From: an uncultured Spirochaetales bacterium
Lineage (GTDB): Bacteria > Spirochaetota > Spirochaetia > Sphaerochaetales > Sphaerochaetaceae
DNA length: 64,000 nucleotides
NCBI GenBank assembly: GCA_944390865.1
Contig: CALXRC010000006.1
Coordinates: 40,206 to 104,205, forward strand
Direction: 5' to 3'
The notes below the pieces were generated by a model. It searched no databases and was not told the origin of the DNA. It saw only the letters and a list, made by a program, of their open reading frames with translations. The position numbers and the translations under genes are program-made. This document shows, piece by piece, positions 33,082 through 40,490 of this stretch. The stretch's first letter is position 1. Every line of letters starts with the position of its first letter.

Positions 33082-33109
33082 TTGCCTGATCTTGGATTTA
33101 TACTATAAA
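33082..33109 (+). promoter_or_regulatory. SDR gene promoter
   Basis: TTGCCT (33082-33087), 16 bp spacer, TATAAA (33104-33109). It is followed by a normal leader with AGGAGG before the ATG. Confidence 0.6.
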
Positions 33110-33139
33110 GCATAAGATTGTTTAGGAGGTTTTTCTGTC

Positions 33140-33940
33140 ATGAACATGAAAGATTTTTCCCTTGAGGGAAAGGTTGCCTGGGTAACCGGCGCTTCATACG
33201 GAATCGGCTTTGCAATTGCTTCTGCTTTTGCCACAGCAGGTGCGAAGATTGTCTTCAACGATATCAACCAGGCTGCAGTCGACAGAGGTCTTGCCAGCTA
33301 CAAGGAAGCAGGCATTCCTGTTAAAGGCTATGTCTGCGATGTCACAGATGAGGATGCTGTCAACGCAACAACAGAAGAGATCATCAAGGAGTTCGGCTCA
33401 ATTGACATTCTCGTCAACAATGCCGGCATCATCAAGAGAATTCCGATGTGCGACATGAAGGCATCTGAGTTCCGCCAGGTTATTGACGTCGACCTCAATG
33501 CTCCTTTCATCGTCTCCAAGGCTGTCATTCCTCACATGATCAAGAAAGGCCATGGAAAGATCATCAACATCTGTTCTATGATGAGCGAGCTTGGACGCGA
33601 GACTGTCAGTGCATATGCAGCTGCAAAGGGCGGTCTGAAGATGCTCACCAGAAACATCGCATCAGAATACGGCGAGTACAACATTCAGTGCAACGGCATC
33701 GGGCCCGGCTATATCGCAACACCTCAGACAGCTCCTCTCAGAGAGAGACAGGCTGACGGAAGCCGCCACCCGTTTGATCAGTTCATTGTATCAAAGACTC
33801 CTGCAGGACGCTGGGGCAATGCCGAAGACCTTCAGGGACCGGCTGTGTTCCTCGCATCTGACGCTTCAAACTTCGTCAACGGCCATGTCCTCTATGTTGA
33901 CGGCGGTATTCTTGCCTACATCGGCAAGCAGCCGCAGTAA
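33140..33940 (+). CDS. SDR-family oxidoreductase, gluconate 5-dehydrogenase-like
   Basis: This 266-residue classical short-chain dehydrogenase has the NAD(P) loop TGASYGIGFA near residue 17, CDVTDEDAV, the NNAGI motif, and the catalytic Ser-Tyr-Lys set in NICSMMSELGRETVSAYAAAKGG. The C-terminal ASNFVNGHVLYVDGGI is present. The best resemblance is to gluconate 5-dehydrogenase (IdnO) and KduD-like 2-deoxy-gluconate dehydrogenases, which interconvert keto-sugar acids. AGGAGG lies 10 nt before the ATG and a strong terminator follows, so it is a single-gene unit. The exact sugar acid is inferred only by similarity. Confidence 0.85.
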   Translation: MNMKDFSLEGKVAWVTGASYGIGFAIASAFATAGAKIVFNDINQAAVDRGLASYKEAGIPVKGYVCDVTDEDAVNATTEEIIKEFGSIDILVNNAGIIKRIPMCDMKASEFRQVIDVDLNAPFIVSKAVIPHMIKKGHGKIINICSMMSELGRETVSAYAAAKGGLKMLTRNIASEYGEYNIQCNGIGPGYIATPQTAPLRERQADGSRHPFDQFIVSKTPAGRWGNAEDLQGPAVFLASDASNFVNGHVLYVDGGILAYIGKQPQ

Positions 33941-33960
33941 GCGCACAGGGATGAGTTTTC

Positions 33961-33992
33961 GAGGGAAGTGAGAGCTTCCCTCTTTCTTTTTC
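33961..33992 (+). terminator. SDR gene terminator
   Basis: GAGGGAAG (33961-33968) and CTTCCCTC (33975-33982) form a perfect 8-bp stem, followed by TTTCTTTTTC. A GTG inside this hairpin could extend the next gene in frame but is not a plausible start. Confidence 0.87.
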
Positions 33993-34005
33993 TCTTTTCT
34001 GTCTT

Positions 34006-34011
34006 TAAACT
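34006..34011 (+). promoter_or_regulatory. -10 element of the peptide-binding lipoprotein gene (leaderless type)
   Basis: TAAACT ends 7 nt before the ATG at 34019. No Shine-Dalgarno is present. The match to the -10 consensus is moderate (4 of 6). Confidence 0.4.
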
Positions 34012-34018
34012 CTCCTCT

Positions 34019-35542
34019 ATGCGTTTCCTTCTTTCCCTTGTGCTGCTGACCTGTCTTTTCACATCCTGTTCCGGAGAAGATTCAGGCAGCACGCTCAGAG
34101 TTGCCCTGTCTCAGGAGCCCCCGACCATGGATGTCCATGTCAATTCGTCCCAGACTGCCCGCTATATTATGGCAGGCAATGTCTTTGAGCGCCTTGTCAC
34201 TCTGGACAGCGGGGGGCGTGCTGTGCCTGAGCTCTGCCAGTCTTTTGAAAGCGTGAATGACAGCCGCAGCTGGATCTTCCATCTCCGGAAGGGCGTGCTG
34301 TTCCACAATGGAAGGGAGATGACAAGCGAGGATGCAGTGCTTTCCCTTAACAGGTGGATTGAATACAACTCCTCCGTAAGCACAATGCTCAAAGGCGCGC
34401 GGTTCTATGCCGTCGACGACTACACCCTCCGCATTGATGCTGAAACATCCATTCTCTTTCTTCCTGACATGATGGCAGGAAGTCCTCAGAGTGCCGTGAT
34501 CTATGCCCGCGAGATGCTTTCCACTCTGGATCAGGACGGGCTTATCACTCAGTACATCGGCACAGGCCCGTATACTGTCAGCAAGTGGGACAGGGGAGTG
34601 TCTGTGACGCTTGAGAGATTTGACTCTTACTGTCCGTACGGCGGCCAGATGGACGGTCTTGCAGGCTATAAGCATGCTTATATTCCTGAGATAATATACT
34701 ATTTTGTCCCTGATTCCTTTGCCCGTACGGCAGGCTGTGAGAGCGGTCAGTATCACTTTATCAACGATATGATGAATGATGATGTGCCGCGCCTGCTGAA
34801 AAACGATGAGCTTGTTGTCTCGCGAGGTCCGGAAGCAGGAAGCTTTGTTCTCCTTCTCAACAAGAGGGAAGGCCTGATGAGCCGGCAGTATGCCCGTACG
34901 GCGCTGAATACAGCCCTGGACCTGGATGTCGTGATGGCAGCCTGCTATGGCAGCGGCGGCTATACAATGCATCCTAATTACATGGAGAGCGAGCAGAAGC
35001 TCTGGGTGAGCAGTGCACAAGAGCCCCGGTACGATGTGAACGACAAGGAAGCCGCCCGGAAGATCCTTGAAGACAACGGCTATTCCGGCCAGCCGGTGAG
35101 AATACTGTCAAGCAATCTGTCAAATATGGACAAGAGCGCGCTTGCTCTTGCCGATGAGCTTGAAAAGGCAGGTTTTGAGACAGAGGTGACAATTGTTGAC
35201 TGGGCCGCGATGATGGCCTGGCGCAGTGACCCGTCCCGGTGGGATGTCTGCATCACAGCCATGACCCAGGTGCCTGCTCCTTCCCTCAAGCTCTTTCTTT
35301 CTCCTGACTACGCCGGCTGGTCAGACGATGAGAATCTTCAGCAGATGATGGCCTCATTCTCCTCCTGCGCGTCAGCTGACGAGGCCAGAGCGCTCTGGCT
35401 TGAGATACAGGATTACTGTTACGACTATCTTCCTGCCATAGTGTGCGGACATTACCAGTCAGGCTATCTGTACAGAAAGGAGCTGACCGGCGTCAACGAG
35501 AATTACGGATTCTATTTTTTCAACAGCATGCTCAATAGCTGA
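34019..35542 (+). CDS. ABC-transporter solute-binding lipoprotein, family 5 (peptide/nickel type)
   Basis: This 507-residue lipoprotein has signal MRFLLSLVLLTCLFTSC with lipobox FTSC and lipidated Cys17. It is then a family-5 extracellular binding protein (VALSQEPPTMDVHVNSSQ, AGNVFERLVTLDSGG, WIFHLRKGVLFHNGREMTSEDAV, GTGPYTVSKWDRG). Such proteins deliver oligopeptides or similar ligands to Dpp/Opp permeases. No permease or ATPase genes follow. The next gene is recR on the other strand, so this is an orphan binding protein that must share a transporter. The lipoprotein signal decides the start. Confidence 0.9.
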   Translation: MRFLLSLVLLTCLFTSCSGEDSGSTLRVALSQEPPTMDVHVNSSQTARYIMAGNVFERLVTLDSGGRAVPELCQSFESVNDSRSWIFHLRKGVLFHNGREMTSEDAVLSLNRWIEYNSSVSTMLKGARFYAVDDYTLRIDAETSILFLPDMMAGSPQSAVIYAREMLSTLDQDGLITQYIGTGPYTVSKWDRGVSVTLERFDSYCPYGGQMDGLAGYKHAYIPEIIYYFVPDSFARTAGCESGQYHFINDMMNDDVPRLLKNDELVVSRGPEAGSFVLLLNKREGLMSRQYARTALNTALDLDVVMAACYGSGGYTMHPNYMESEQKLWVSSAQEPRYDVNDKEAARKILEDNGYSGQPVRILSSNLSNMDKSALALADELEKAGFETEVTIVDWAAMMAWRSDPSRWDVCITAMTQVPAPSLKLFLSPDYAGWSDDENLQQMMASFSSCASADEARALWLEIQDYCYDYLPAIVCGHYQSGYLYRKELTGVNENYGFYFFNSMLNS

Positions 35543-36119
35543 CACGGCCTCTGATTGAGCGGGCAAGAGTCAGCCTGTCTGCATACTCCAGATCTCCGCC
35601 GATTGGAAGTCCGGCTGCAAGACGGGATACTTTCACGTTATAGCCTTTGAGCAGCTGTCTGATGTAAAGGGCGGTTGTATCGCCTTCCTCTGTTGGATTG
35701 GTGGCGATTATGACTTCGCTGAAGCTTCCTTTCTCCACTCTGTCCCTGAGTGCTGAGAAGCTGAGCTGGTCAGGCCCGATCCCGTCCATAGGGCTTATTG
35801 CTCCGCCAAGCACATGGAACAGGCCGTTGTAAATTCCGCTTGAGGCTATTGTGATTACATCCTGAGGCTGCTCAACGACGCACAGCAGAGAGCGGTCTCT
35901 GGCTGCAGAAGAGCAGAATTCACACTCGCCATCTTCACTGTATGCGCCGCAGACAGGGCAGAAGCGCACCTTTTCCTTGACAGAGGCAATGCTCTGGGCA
36001 AGGCTGGAGACGTAGTTTTCATCCGCCCCTATAAGGTGATAGGCGATTCTGGATGCACTCTTGCCGCCTATACCCGGCAGCCGTGACAAAAGCTTAACAA
36101 GATTGTCTATTGCCTGCAT
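35532..36119 (-). CDS. recR: Recombination protein RecR
   Basis: RecR works with RecF/RecO to load RecA at gaps. The 195-residue protein has the helix-hairpin-helix start LLSRLPGIGGKSASRIAYHL and the zinc finger CPVCGAYSEDGECEFC at about 57-72. The TOPRIM domain carries CVVEQPQDVITI, FHVLGGAISPMDGIGP and TNPTEEGDTTALYI. It follows ybaB by 6 bases in the conserved dnaX-ybaB-recR order. Its 3' end overlaps the convergent lipoprotein gene by 11 bases. Confidence 0.96.
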   Translation of the reverse strand: MQAIDNLVKLLSRLPGIGGKSASRIAYHLIGADENYVSSLAQSIASVKEKVRFCPVCGAYSEDGECEFCSSAARDRSLLCVVEQPQDVITIASSGIYNGLFHVLGGAISPMDGIGPDQLSFSALRDRVEKGSFSEVIIATNPTEEGDTTALYIRQLLKGYNVKVSRLAAGLPIGGDLEYADRLTLARSIRGRVSY

Positions 36120-36125
36120 GTCTTA

Positions 36126-36428
36126 TCAGAAGAGCCCGGGGAAACGGGACTGTGCGAGTTCCTGCTGCACGCTTATCTTTTCTGCGTTTATCTTTTCTGA
36201 TGCATCATTGATAGCCGCACATACAAGTGTCTCAAGAGCCTGTCTGCCGAGGGCAGCGGCCTCATCGGAAATTGTGACAGAGACGGCCTGATTGCTGCCG
36301 TTCAGAGTAACGCTTACCATATCCCCTCCGGCATACCCGGTAGCCCTGATGTCATTGAGCCTGTCAGTCAGGGCCTTCATATCATCCTGAAGGGATTTCA
36401 GATCAAACTTGAAAGGATTAATGTTCAT
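36126..36428 (-). CDS. YbaB/EbfC nucleoid-associated protein
   Basis: This 100-residue protein is of the YbaB/EbfC family, small dimeric DNA-binding proteins usually encoded between dnaX and recR. It begins MNINPFKFDLKSLQDDM. The family core is GYAGGDMVSVTLNGSNQAVSVTI, and a helical C-terminus follows. The ATG at 36428 is chosen because the family starts there. Upstream is an A-rich AGAGA stretch with TAGAAT about 25 nt upstream, so a secondary promoter is possible. It is separated from dnaX by an inserted membrane gene. Confidence 0.88.
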   Translation of the reverse strand: MNINPFKFDLKSLQDDMKALTDRLNDIRATGYAGGDMVSVTLNGSNQAVSVTISDEAAALGRQALETLVCAAINDASEKINAEKISVQQELAQSRFPGLF

Positions 36429-36483
36429 TTTTTTCTCTTTTATCCTGTTTTCTGCTATTCTAGCCTCAATCCATGCATCTGAA

Positions 36484-37005
36484 CTAGTATGTTTCTTCCA
36501 GGCCTGCAATTTTTCTCAGCCGTGTCAGAAAGAGCCTGTTGAAAAGAAAGATCACCCGCCCGACGCCTAAAAAGGCTATGCCTGTAAGCACGATGGCTGC
36601 GGCCAGCGCTGAAAACCGGCCGGCAGCAGACGAGAAAAATGAGATCTCAGGCAGGGCATCCAGCTGAGGAATCACAGCATCAAAGACATTCATTATTCTG
36701 GTGAAGACAAGCGAGAGCGGAAGCTGCAGCAGGTCCTTAACCAGAAGCGGACCAGGTATTTTTCCCTCTCTTTTCATTCCGGCTGCACTGTGAACTGCCA
36801 TCTCAGCAATGACAAAGACTGAGTAAAGTACAAAGGTTGTGTCTCCGACAGGGCAGGAGAGGATGAGCGAAAAGACATGGGCCACTGATATGATAGGGGA
36901 GACCCCAAGTCCCGTCTTGACATTTAGAGTGATGCCTGCGGCCAGCACGACAAGTGCGGAAAAATAGATGAGCAGACGCAGCGCGGCTTCTTTCTTCTTT
37001 TTCAC
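36484..37005 (-). CDS. YczE/DUF6198-like membrane protein
   Basis: This 173-residue integral membrane protein has about five hydrophobic segments. The early signature TLNVKTGLGVSPIIS resembles the GLG-P-D motif region of YczE/YitT-type proteins of unknown function. The N-terminus is very basic (MKKKKEAALR) and the C-terminal segment carries basic RLFLTRLRKIAG. The start overlaps the dnaX stop by four bases (ATGA), so translation is coupled to dnaX. Its presence between dnaX and ybaB breaks the usual cluster, and a link to replication is not implied. Confidence 0.75.
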   Translation of the reverse strand: MKKKKEAALRLLIYFSALVVLAAGITLNVKTGLGVSPIISVAHVFSLILSCPVGDTTFVLYSVFVIAEMAVHSAAGMKREGKIPGPLLVKDLLQLPLSLVFTRIMNVFDAVIPQLDALPEISFFSSAAGRFSALAAAIVLTGIAFLGVGRVIFLFNRLFLTRLRKIAGLEETY

Positions 37006-38645
37006 TGCCAGCCTTCGTCACTGTTTTCTTTTATGATCTGGCCGCGGAAGACCTTTGCGACTTTTTCAAGCAGAGGGTTGCTGTCTGTCTTTTTCACCTC
37101 AAGCTGCCTGATGACAACCTTGCCCTTCCATCCTGTGACCTGCTCTATGATCTCGCTGACAGAAGCCAGATTCTCGCTCAGGATCTTGAAGGAAAATGAG
37201 GATGTGGTGAAAAGGGTCAGCACATTGTCTTCAAGACTGAGGGAACGCACGTCTTTCATGCACTGGCCGAGGGAGAAGATTCCGCTGTTCTCCGCCTCAG
37301 TGCATATGCGCTCCAGATCGCTGTCGCTTACGCTTGCGCCTTTTTCTTCCCTGCTGCATTCCTGAGTCTCTACAGAAGGCTTTTTCTCTTCACTTGTCTC
37401 CGCATTTTCTGCTGCTGTCCCGCTGCTGCCGGCAGCGGGTTCATCAAAAGGGCGGACAAAGCCTGAGGAGGGCACTTCTTCTTTTATTACTGTCGCCTTG
37501 CCTTCTGCGATGTCATTCTTGAGATCCTCGAGCTTGCGCACAAGCTCTTCCGGACTTGTCAGCATGGGAAGTGATGAGAGTCTGGAGACAAAGAGCTCCA
37601 GCTCAAAGCGGGGAGACAGTGAATAGCGCACTTCCCTGTAGCTCTGCAGCAGGAAGCGCAGCACGGCTTCTATCTGGTCAAGTGTCAGCCTGTCCAGCAG
37701 CTCCCGGCTGATTTCCTCTTTTCGCATTCCAAGCAGCTCTTCGCTGTCAATGCCGTCCTTTGAAAGCAGGAGTGTCCTGAAGAAGGAAGAGAAATCACGT
37801 ATGCACTGCTCGACAGAGACACCTCTTGAGAGAATGCCGTCAAGCTCCTTCAGTGCAGCCTTCCTGTCGCCGGAGACTGCCTTTTCCACGATCATCGAGA
37901 TCTGGTCTGTTCCTGCCAGACCAAGCTTGTCCTTTATTGCCTGCAGTGTGATGTGGTCTCCGCTGAAGGCGGCAACCTGATCAAAGAGGGTGTAGGCGTC
38001 GCGCATTGAGCCAGCAGCTTCCCTTGCTATCCAGAAAAGGGCATCCTCATCTGCCTTTATGTCCATTTCCTGACAGGCTTCTCTCAGGCATGAGCGGATC
38101 TGATCAAGTCCGATGAGCTGGAAATGAAACTGCTGTGTGCGGCTTCTGATTGTGGCAGGAACTTTCTGCACTTCCGTTGTGGCAAAAATGAAGATGATGT
38201 ACTCAGGCGGCTCCTCGATAGTCTTCAGCAGGGCATTGAAGGCCGAGTTTGACAGCATGTGAACCTCGTCGATGATGTAGATCTTGTACCTTGAGGACTG
38301 GGGAGGAAAGAGCACTTCATCCTTGATCACTCTTATGTCATTGACGGAGGTGTTGCTTGCACCGTCGATCTCAATCACGTCGACACTTGAGCCGGATGTG
38401 ATCTCACGGCAGGAATCACAGACTCCGCAGGGATGGGCTGTCGGACCTTTCTCGCAGTTGAGCGCCTTTGCCAGAAGACGCGCGCAGCTTGTCTTTCCGA
38501 CGCCTCTCGGTCCGCTGAAAAGATAGGCGTGAGCTATTCTTCCGCTTTTTATTGCATTCTCAATTGTTGATACGACAAACTCCTGGCCGACTAGCTTCTC
38601 AAAGGCCTGAGGGCGTTTTCTGGTTGCTGTGACTTCGTATGCCAT
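37002..38645 (-). CDS. dnaX: DNA polymerase III subunit gamma/tau
   Basis: DnaX is the AAA+ clamp-loader subunit. The 547-residue protein has Walker A SGPRGVGKTSCARLL near 44-58, the zinc-binding cysteines of CGVCDSCREI, Walker B with DEVH (YIIDEVHMLS) and sensor-1 FATTEVQKVP. A helical collar follows, then an acidic tail and a C-terminal domain. Upstream in-frame sequence runs through tRNA-Ser and SRP RNA and cannot be coding. ATG 38645 follows an extended -10 (TGC-TATACT) by 7 nt, so translation is probably leaderless. I saw no A6G slippery site for a short gamma form. Confidence 0.95.
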   Translation of the reverse strand: MAYEVTATRKRPQAFEKLVGQEFVVSTIENAIKSGRIAHAYLFSGPRGVGKTSCARLLAKALNCEKGPTAHPCGVCDSCREITSGSSVDVIEIDGASNTSVNDIRVIKDEVLFPPQSSRYKIYIIDEVHMLSNSAFNALLKTIEEPPEYIIFIFATTEVQKVPATIRSRTQQFHFQLIGLDQIRSCLREACQEMDIKADEDALFWIAREAAGSMRDAYTLFDQVAAFSGDHITLQAIKDKLGLAGTDQISMIVEKAVSGDRKAALKELDGILSRGVSVEQCIRDFSSFFRTLLLSKDGIDSEELLGMRKEEISRELLDRLTLDQIEAVLRFLLQSYREVRYSLSPRFELELFVSRLSSLPMLTSPEELVRKLEDLKNDIAEGKATVIKEEVPSSGFVRPFDEPAAGSSGTAAENAETSEEKKPSVETQECSREEKGASVSDSDLERICTEAENSGIFSLGQCMKDVRSLSLEDNVLTLFTTSSFSFKILSENLASVSEIIEQVTGWKGKVVIRQLEVKKTDSNPLLEKVAKVFRGQIIKENSDEGWQ

Positions 38646-38652
38646 AGAAAGG

Positions 38653-38661
38653 AGTATAGCA
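38653..38661 (-). promoter_or_regulatory. dnaX promoter, extended -10 (leaderless type)
   Basis: TGC-TATACT on the minus strand ends 7 nt before the dnaX ATG, directly after the SRP RNA terminator. The -35 position is only a T-run, so the extended -10 would carry the promoter. Confidence 0.55.
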
Positions 38662-38674
38662 CAGGCAGGGTAAT

Positions 38675-38784
38675 TAAAAAACCGGCAGCAAATGGTCCTG
38701 GTCACATGAAAAATCCTCTGACCGTTGCTACATTCCTGTCCTGGCGGGGTTGGGAGGCTTCCATTGCCTGGTATCTGCTGCCGG
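38675..38784 (-). ncRNA. ffs: Signal recognition particle RNA (4.5S/small SRP RNA) with terminator
   Basis: The minus strand carries the SRP RNA apical signature CCAGGACAGGAATGTAGC, where ACA-GGAA-TGT forms the conserved GGAA tetraloop hairpin bound by Ffh. The ends pair as CCGGCAGCA (38775-38783) with TGCTGCCGG (38681-38689), giving a molecule of about 104 nt. A run of six T follows, so the closing stem doubles as the terminator. It lies five bases after tRNA-Ser and just before dnaX, an arrangement also seen in Bacillus subtilis. Confidence 0.93.
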
Positions 38785-38788
38785 AAGA

Positions 38789-38874
38789 CGGAGAGGGGGG
38801 GATTCGAACCCCCGAAGGCTTTTGACCTTACACGACTTCCAATCGTGCACCTTCGACCACTCGGACACCTCTCC
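38789..38874 (-). tRNA. tRNA-Ser (anticodon GGA)
   Basis: The 86-base minus-strand cloverleaf begins GGAGAGGTGTCCGAGTGGTC and has the anticodon loop TTGGAAG (anticodon GGA, reading UCC/UCU). The long variable arm typical of Ser, T-arm GGTTCGAATCCC, and 3' end CCTCTCC plus discriminator G are all present. CCA is not encoded and must be added after transcription. It is probably co-transcribed with the SRP RNA that starts five bases later. Confidence 0.97.
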
Positions 38875-38892
38875 AGTGATGAAACACAAGCA

Positions 38893-38921
38893 AGATTAAT
38901 GAAAATCAGGGCTTTTGGCAA
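38893..38921 (-). promoter_or_regulatory. tRNA-Ser/SRP RNA promoter
   Basis: On the minus strand TTGCCA (38916-38921) is followed after 17 bp by TAATCT (38893-38898), about 18 bp before the mature tRNA 5' end. Confidence 0.6.
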
Positions 38922-38958
38922 TAGTCATTCCATCTCGCGCAAAGAAAGGCAGAAGCAG

Positions 38959-38964
38959 TAAGAT
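38959..38964 (+). promoter_or_regulatory. -10 element of the amidohydrolase gene (leaderless type)
   Basis: TAAGAT ends exactly 6 nt before the ATG at 38971. No Shine-Dalgarno and no good -35 is visible. Confidence 0.4.
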
Positions 38965-38970
38965 AGAGAT

Positions 38971-39783
38971 ATGGTTACAGACGCGCATTTGCATATGAGA
39001 AAGGACAGAGAAGAGGCGATGCTCACTCACCTTGACAGCCTTTCAATCGACAGGGCCCTGCTGATGGCTCTGAATGAAAAGGAGAGCGAGGACAATCTCC
39101 TGCTTGCCTCAAGGCACAAAGACAGGCTCTTTGCCGCAGTCAGTCCGCTTGAAACGGAGACTGGGGACCTTGACCTGTTTTTGTCCAGGGCCAGGGAAAA
39201 GGGTGCTGCCGCTGTCGGAGAGCTTGTTGTCAATAAGCGTATCGACAGCAGTTATGTAAGCCGGATCTTTGCCCTGGCGCAGGAACTCCGCCTTCCTGTC
39301 ACCTTCCATCTCTCTCCTGAGGAAGGCTTTTCCTACGGAATTGTTGATGATATTCATCTTCCGCTGCTTGAGAAGGCGCTCAGGGCCTTTCCCTCCCTTG
39401 TCTTTGTCGGACACAGTCAGTGCTTCTGGATTGAGATCGCAGATGATGTCCCTCTGTCAGCTGAAGGCCGCTGCAGCTGGGGCAGCGGTCCTGTCAGGAA
39501 GAAAGGCCGCCTTTTTGACCTGATGGATGACTACCCGAATCTGTACTGCGATCTGAGTGCGAACAGTGCGGGCTGTGCGATCATGAGGGACTATGAAAAC
39601 GGAATCGACTTTCTCAAACGCTATGCGCACAGGCTCTTCTTCGGTACGGACATGACAAATGAGACAGAGGTTTTTCCTCTGCGCTCCTATCTGGAGAAGC
39701 TTCATGAAGACGGAATCCTTTCCTCCTGTGAGCTCAATGCGATAATGAATGACAACTTTGAGAGGGTCTTTCTTCAGCGGTGA
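38971..39783 (+). CDS. Amidohydrolase-2-type metal-dependent hydrolase
   Basis: This 270-residue TIM-barrel hydrolase has the N-terminal metal motif DAHLHM, a second His in PVTFHLSPEEG, then VFVGHSQCFW, and a late catalytic Asp in RLFFGTDMTNE. This is the amidohydrolase-2 pattern of decarboxylases and lactonases. The substrate cannot be assigned. It is a single gene, convergent with nth, whose last 10 bases overlap its own. Predicted cytoplasmic. The short product starts directly with MVTDAHLH, supporting the chosen ATG. Confidence 0.82.
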   Translation: MVTDAHLHMRKDREEAMLTHLDSLSIDRALLMALNEKESEDNLLLASRHKDRLFAAVSPLETETGDLDLFLSRAREKGAAAVGELVVNKRIDSSYVSRIFALAQELRLPVTFHLSPEEGFSYGIVDDIHLPLLEKALRAFPSLVFVGHSQCFWIEIADDVPLSAEGRCSWGSGPVRKKGRLFDLMDDYPNLYCDLSANSAGCAIMRDYENGIDFLKRYAHRLFFGTDMTNETEVFPLRSYLEKLHEDGILSSCELNAIMNDNFERVFLQR

Positions 39784-40484
39784 GTTCTGACTCCGTTCTT
39801 CTGGCAGCTGTCAGACAGCGGACACTGGCTGCACAGCGGAGAGGAGGACAGGCAGATTGTCTGTCCGAACGATACAAGCAGCTCGTTCAGGCTGATCCAG
39901 TATTTTTCCGGCATTGCTGCTTCAAGTGCGCTCACGCTTTCTTCCGGTGTCTTTGTACTGATCCAGCCTGTGCGGTTTGCAATCTGGTGCACATGGCAGT
40001 CAACGCAGACAGCGCTGATTCCGAAGCCGAGATTCAGCGTCAGGTTTGCCGTCTTTATTCCGACACCGGGAAGGGAAAGAAGCTCATGCGCGGTTGAAGG
40101 AACCTGTGACCTGAAGTCCGTCCTGAGCTTTTCAGCCAGCTCTTTCAGCTGGACTGCTTTCCTCTTGTAAAAGCCGGCAGGGTAAATCGCTTTCTCAATG
40201 CTTTCTGTGTCGAGGTCTGCCAGAGTGCTGATGTCAGGGGCTGCTGCGAGCAGGCGCCTGGATGCGGCAAGAGTTACCTCATCTTTTGTCCTCAGCGAAA
40301 TCAGAGTGCTCACAAGCACGGCAAAGGGATCATTGCCGCTTTCCTTTGCTATTATGCTGACAGAAGGCAGGCTTCCTCTCTTGTCTTCAACAGCCCTGCG
40401 CAGGAGGGTGAACACCTCATCCCAGTAATGAGCTGAATATTTCACGTTTTTATCATTGAAAATTTTGTTTTTTGTCACTAGCAT
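39774..40484 (-). CDS. nth: Endonuclease III (DNA glycosylase/AP lyase)
   Basis: Endonuclease III removes oxidised pyrimidines in base-excision repair. The 236-residue protein has the helix-hairpin-helix with catalytic Lys in LLSLPGVGIKTANLTL, the catalytic Asp in VDCHVHQIANRTGW, and the 4Fe-4S loop with spacing Cys-6-Cys-2-Cys-5-Cys at the C-terminus. The N-terminus carries about 20 extra residues relative to the E. coli protein. ATG 40484 is preferred. An upstream in-frame TTG would extend it into the promoter. It is divergent from the aroF-pheA fusion with overlapping promoters. Confidence 0.9.
   Translation of the reverse strand: MLVTKNKIFNDKNVKYSAHYWDEVFTLLRRAVEDKRGSLPSVSIIAKESGNDPFAVLVSTLISLRTKDEVTLAASRRLLAAAPDISTLADLDTESIEKAIYPAGFYKRKAVQLKELAEKLRTDFRSQVPSTAHELLSLPGVGIKTANLTLNLGFGISAVCVDCHVHQIANRTGWISTKTPEESVSALEAAMPEKYWISLNELLVSFGQTICLSSSPLCSQCPLSDSCQKNGVRTHR
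40456..40484 (+). promoter_or_regulatory. aroF-pheA promoter (leaderless type)
   Basis: TTGAAA (40456-40461), 17 bp spacer, TAGCAT (40479-40484), then exactly 6 nt to the ATG at 40491. The element lies inside the 5' end of the divergent nth gene. Confidence 0.6.
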
Positions 40485-40490
40485 TGCACC

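Noticed and set aside
33968..34018. GTG start adding 17 residues to the peptide-binding lipoprotein
   Set aside because: The GTG lies inside the SDR terminator hairpin, and the lipoprotein signal peptide begins at the later ATG.
34019..35542. Complete peptide ABC transporter operon
   Set aside because: Only the binding lipoprotein is present. The neighbours are an SDR and recR, with no permease or ATPase genes.
37002..38645. Programmed frameshift making gamma from dnaX
   Set aside because: No A6G-type slippery heptamer was found. The longest A-runs in the coding strand have five A.
38646..38921. N-terminal extension of dnaX by about 90 residues
   Set aside because: The extra frame runs through the SRP RNA and tRNA-Ser genes. 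The DnaX family starts at MAYEVTATRKRPQAF, and an extended -10 sits 7 nt before that ATG.
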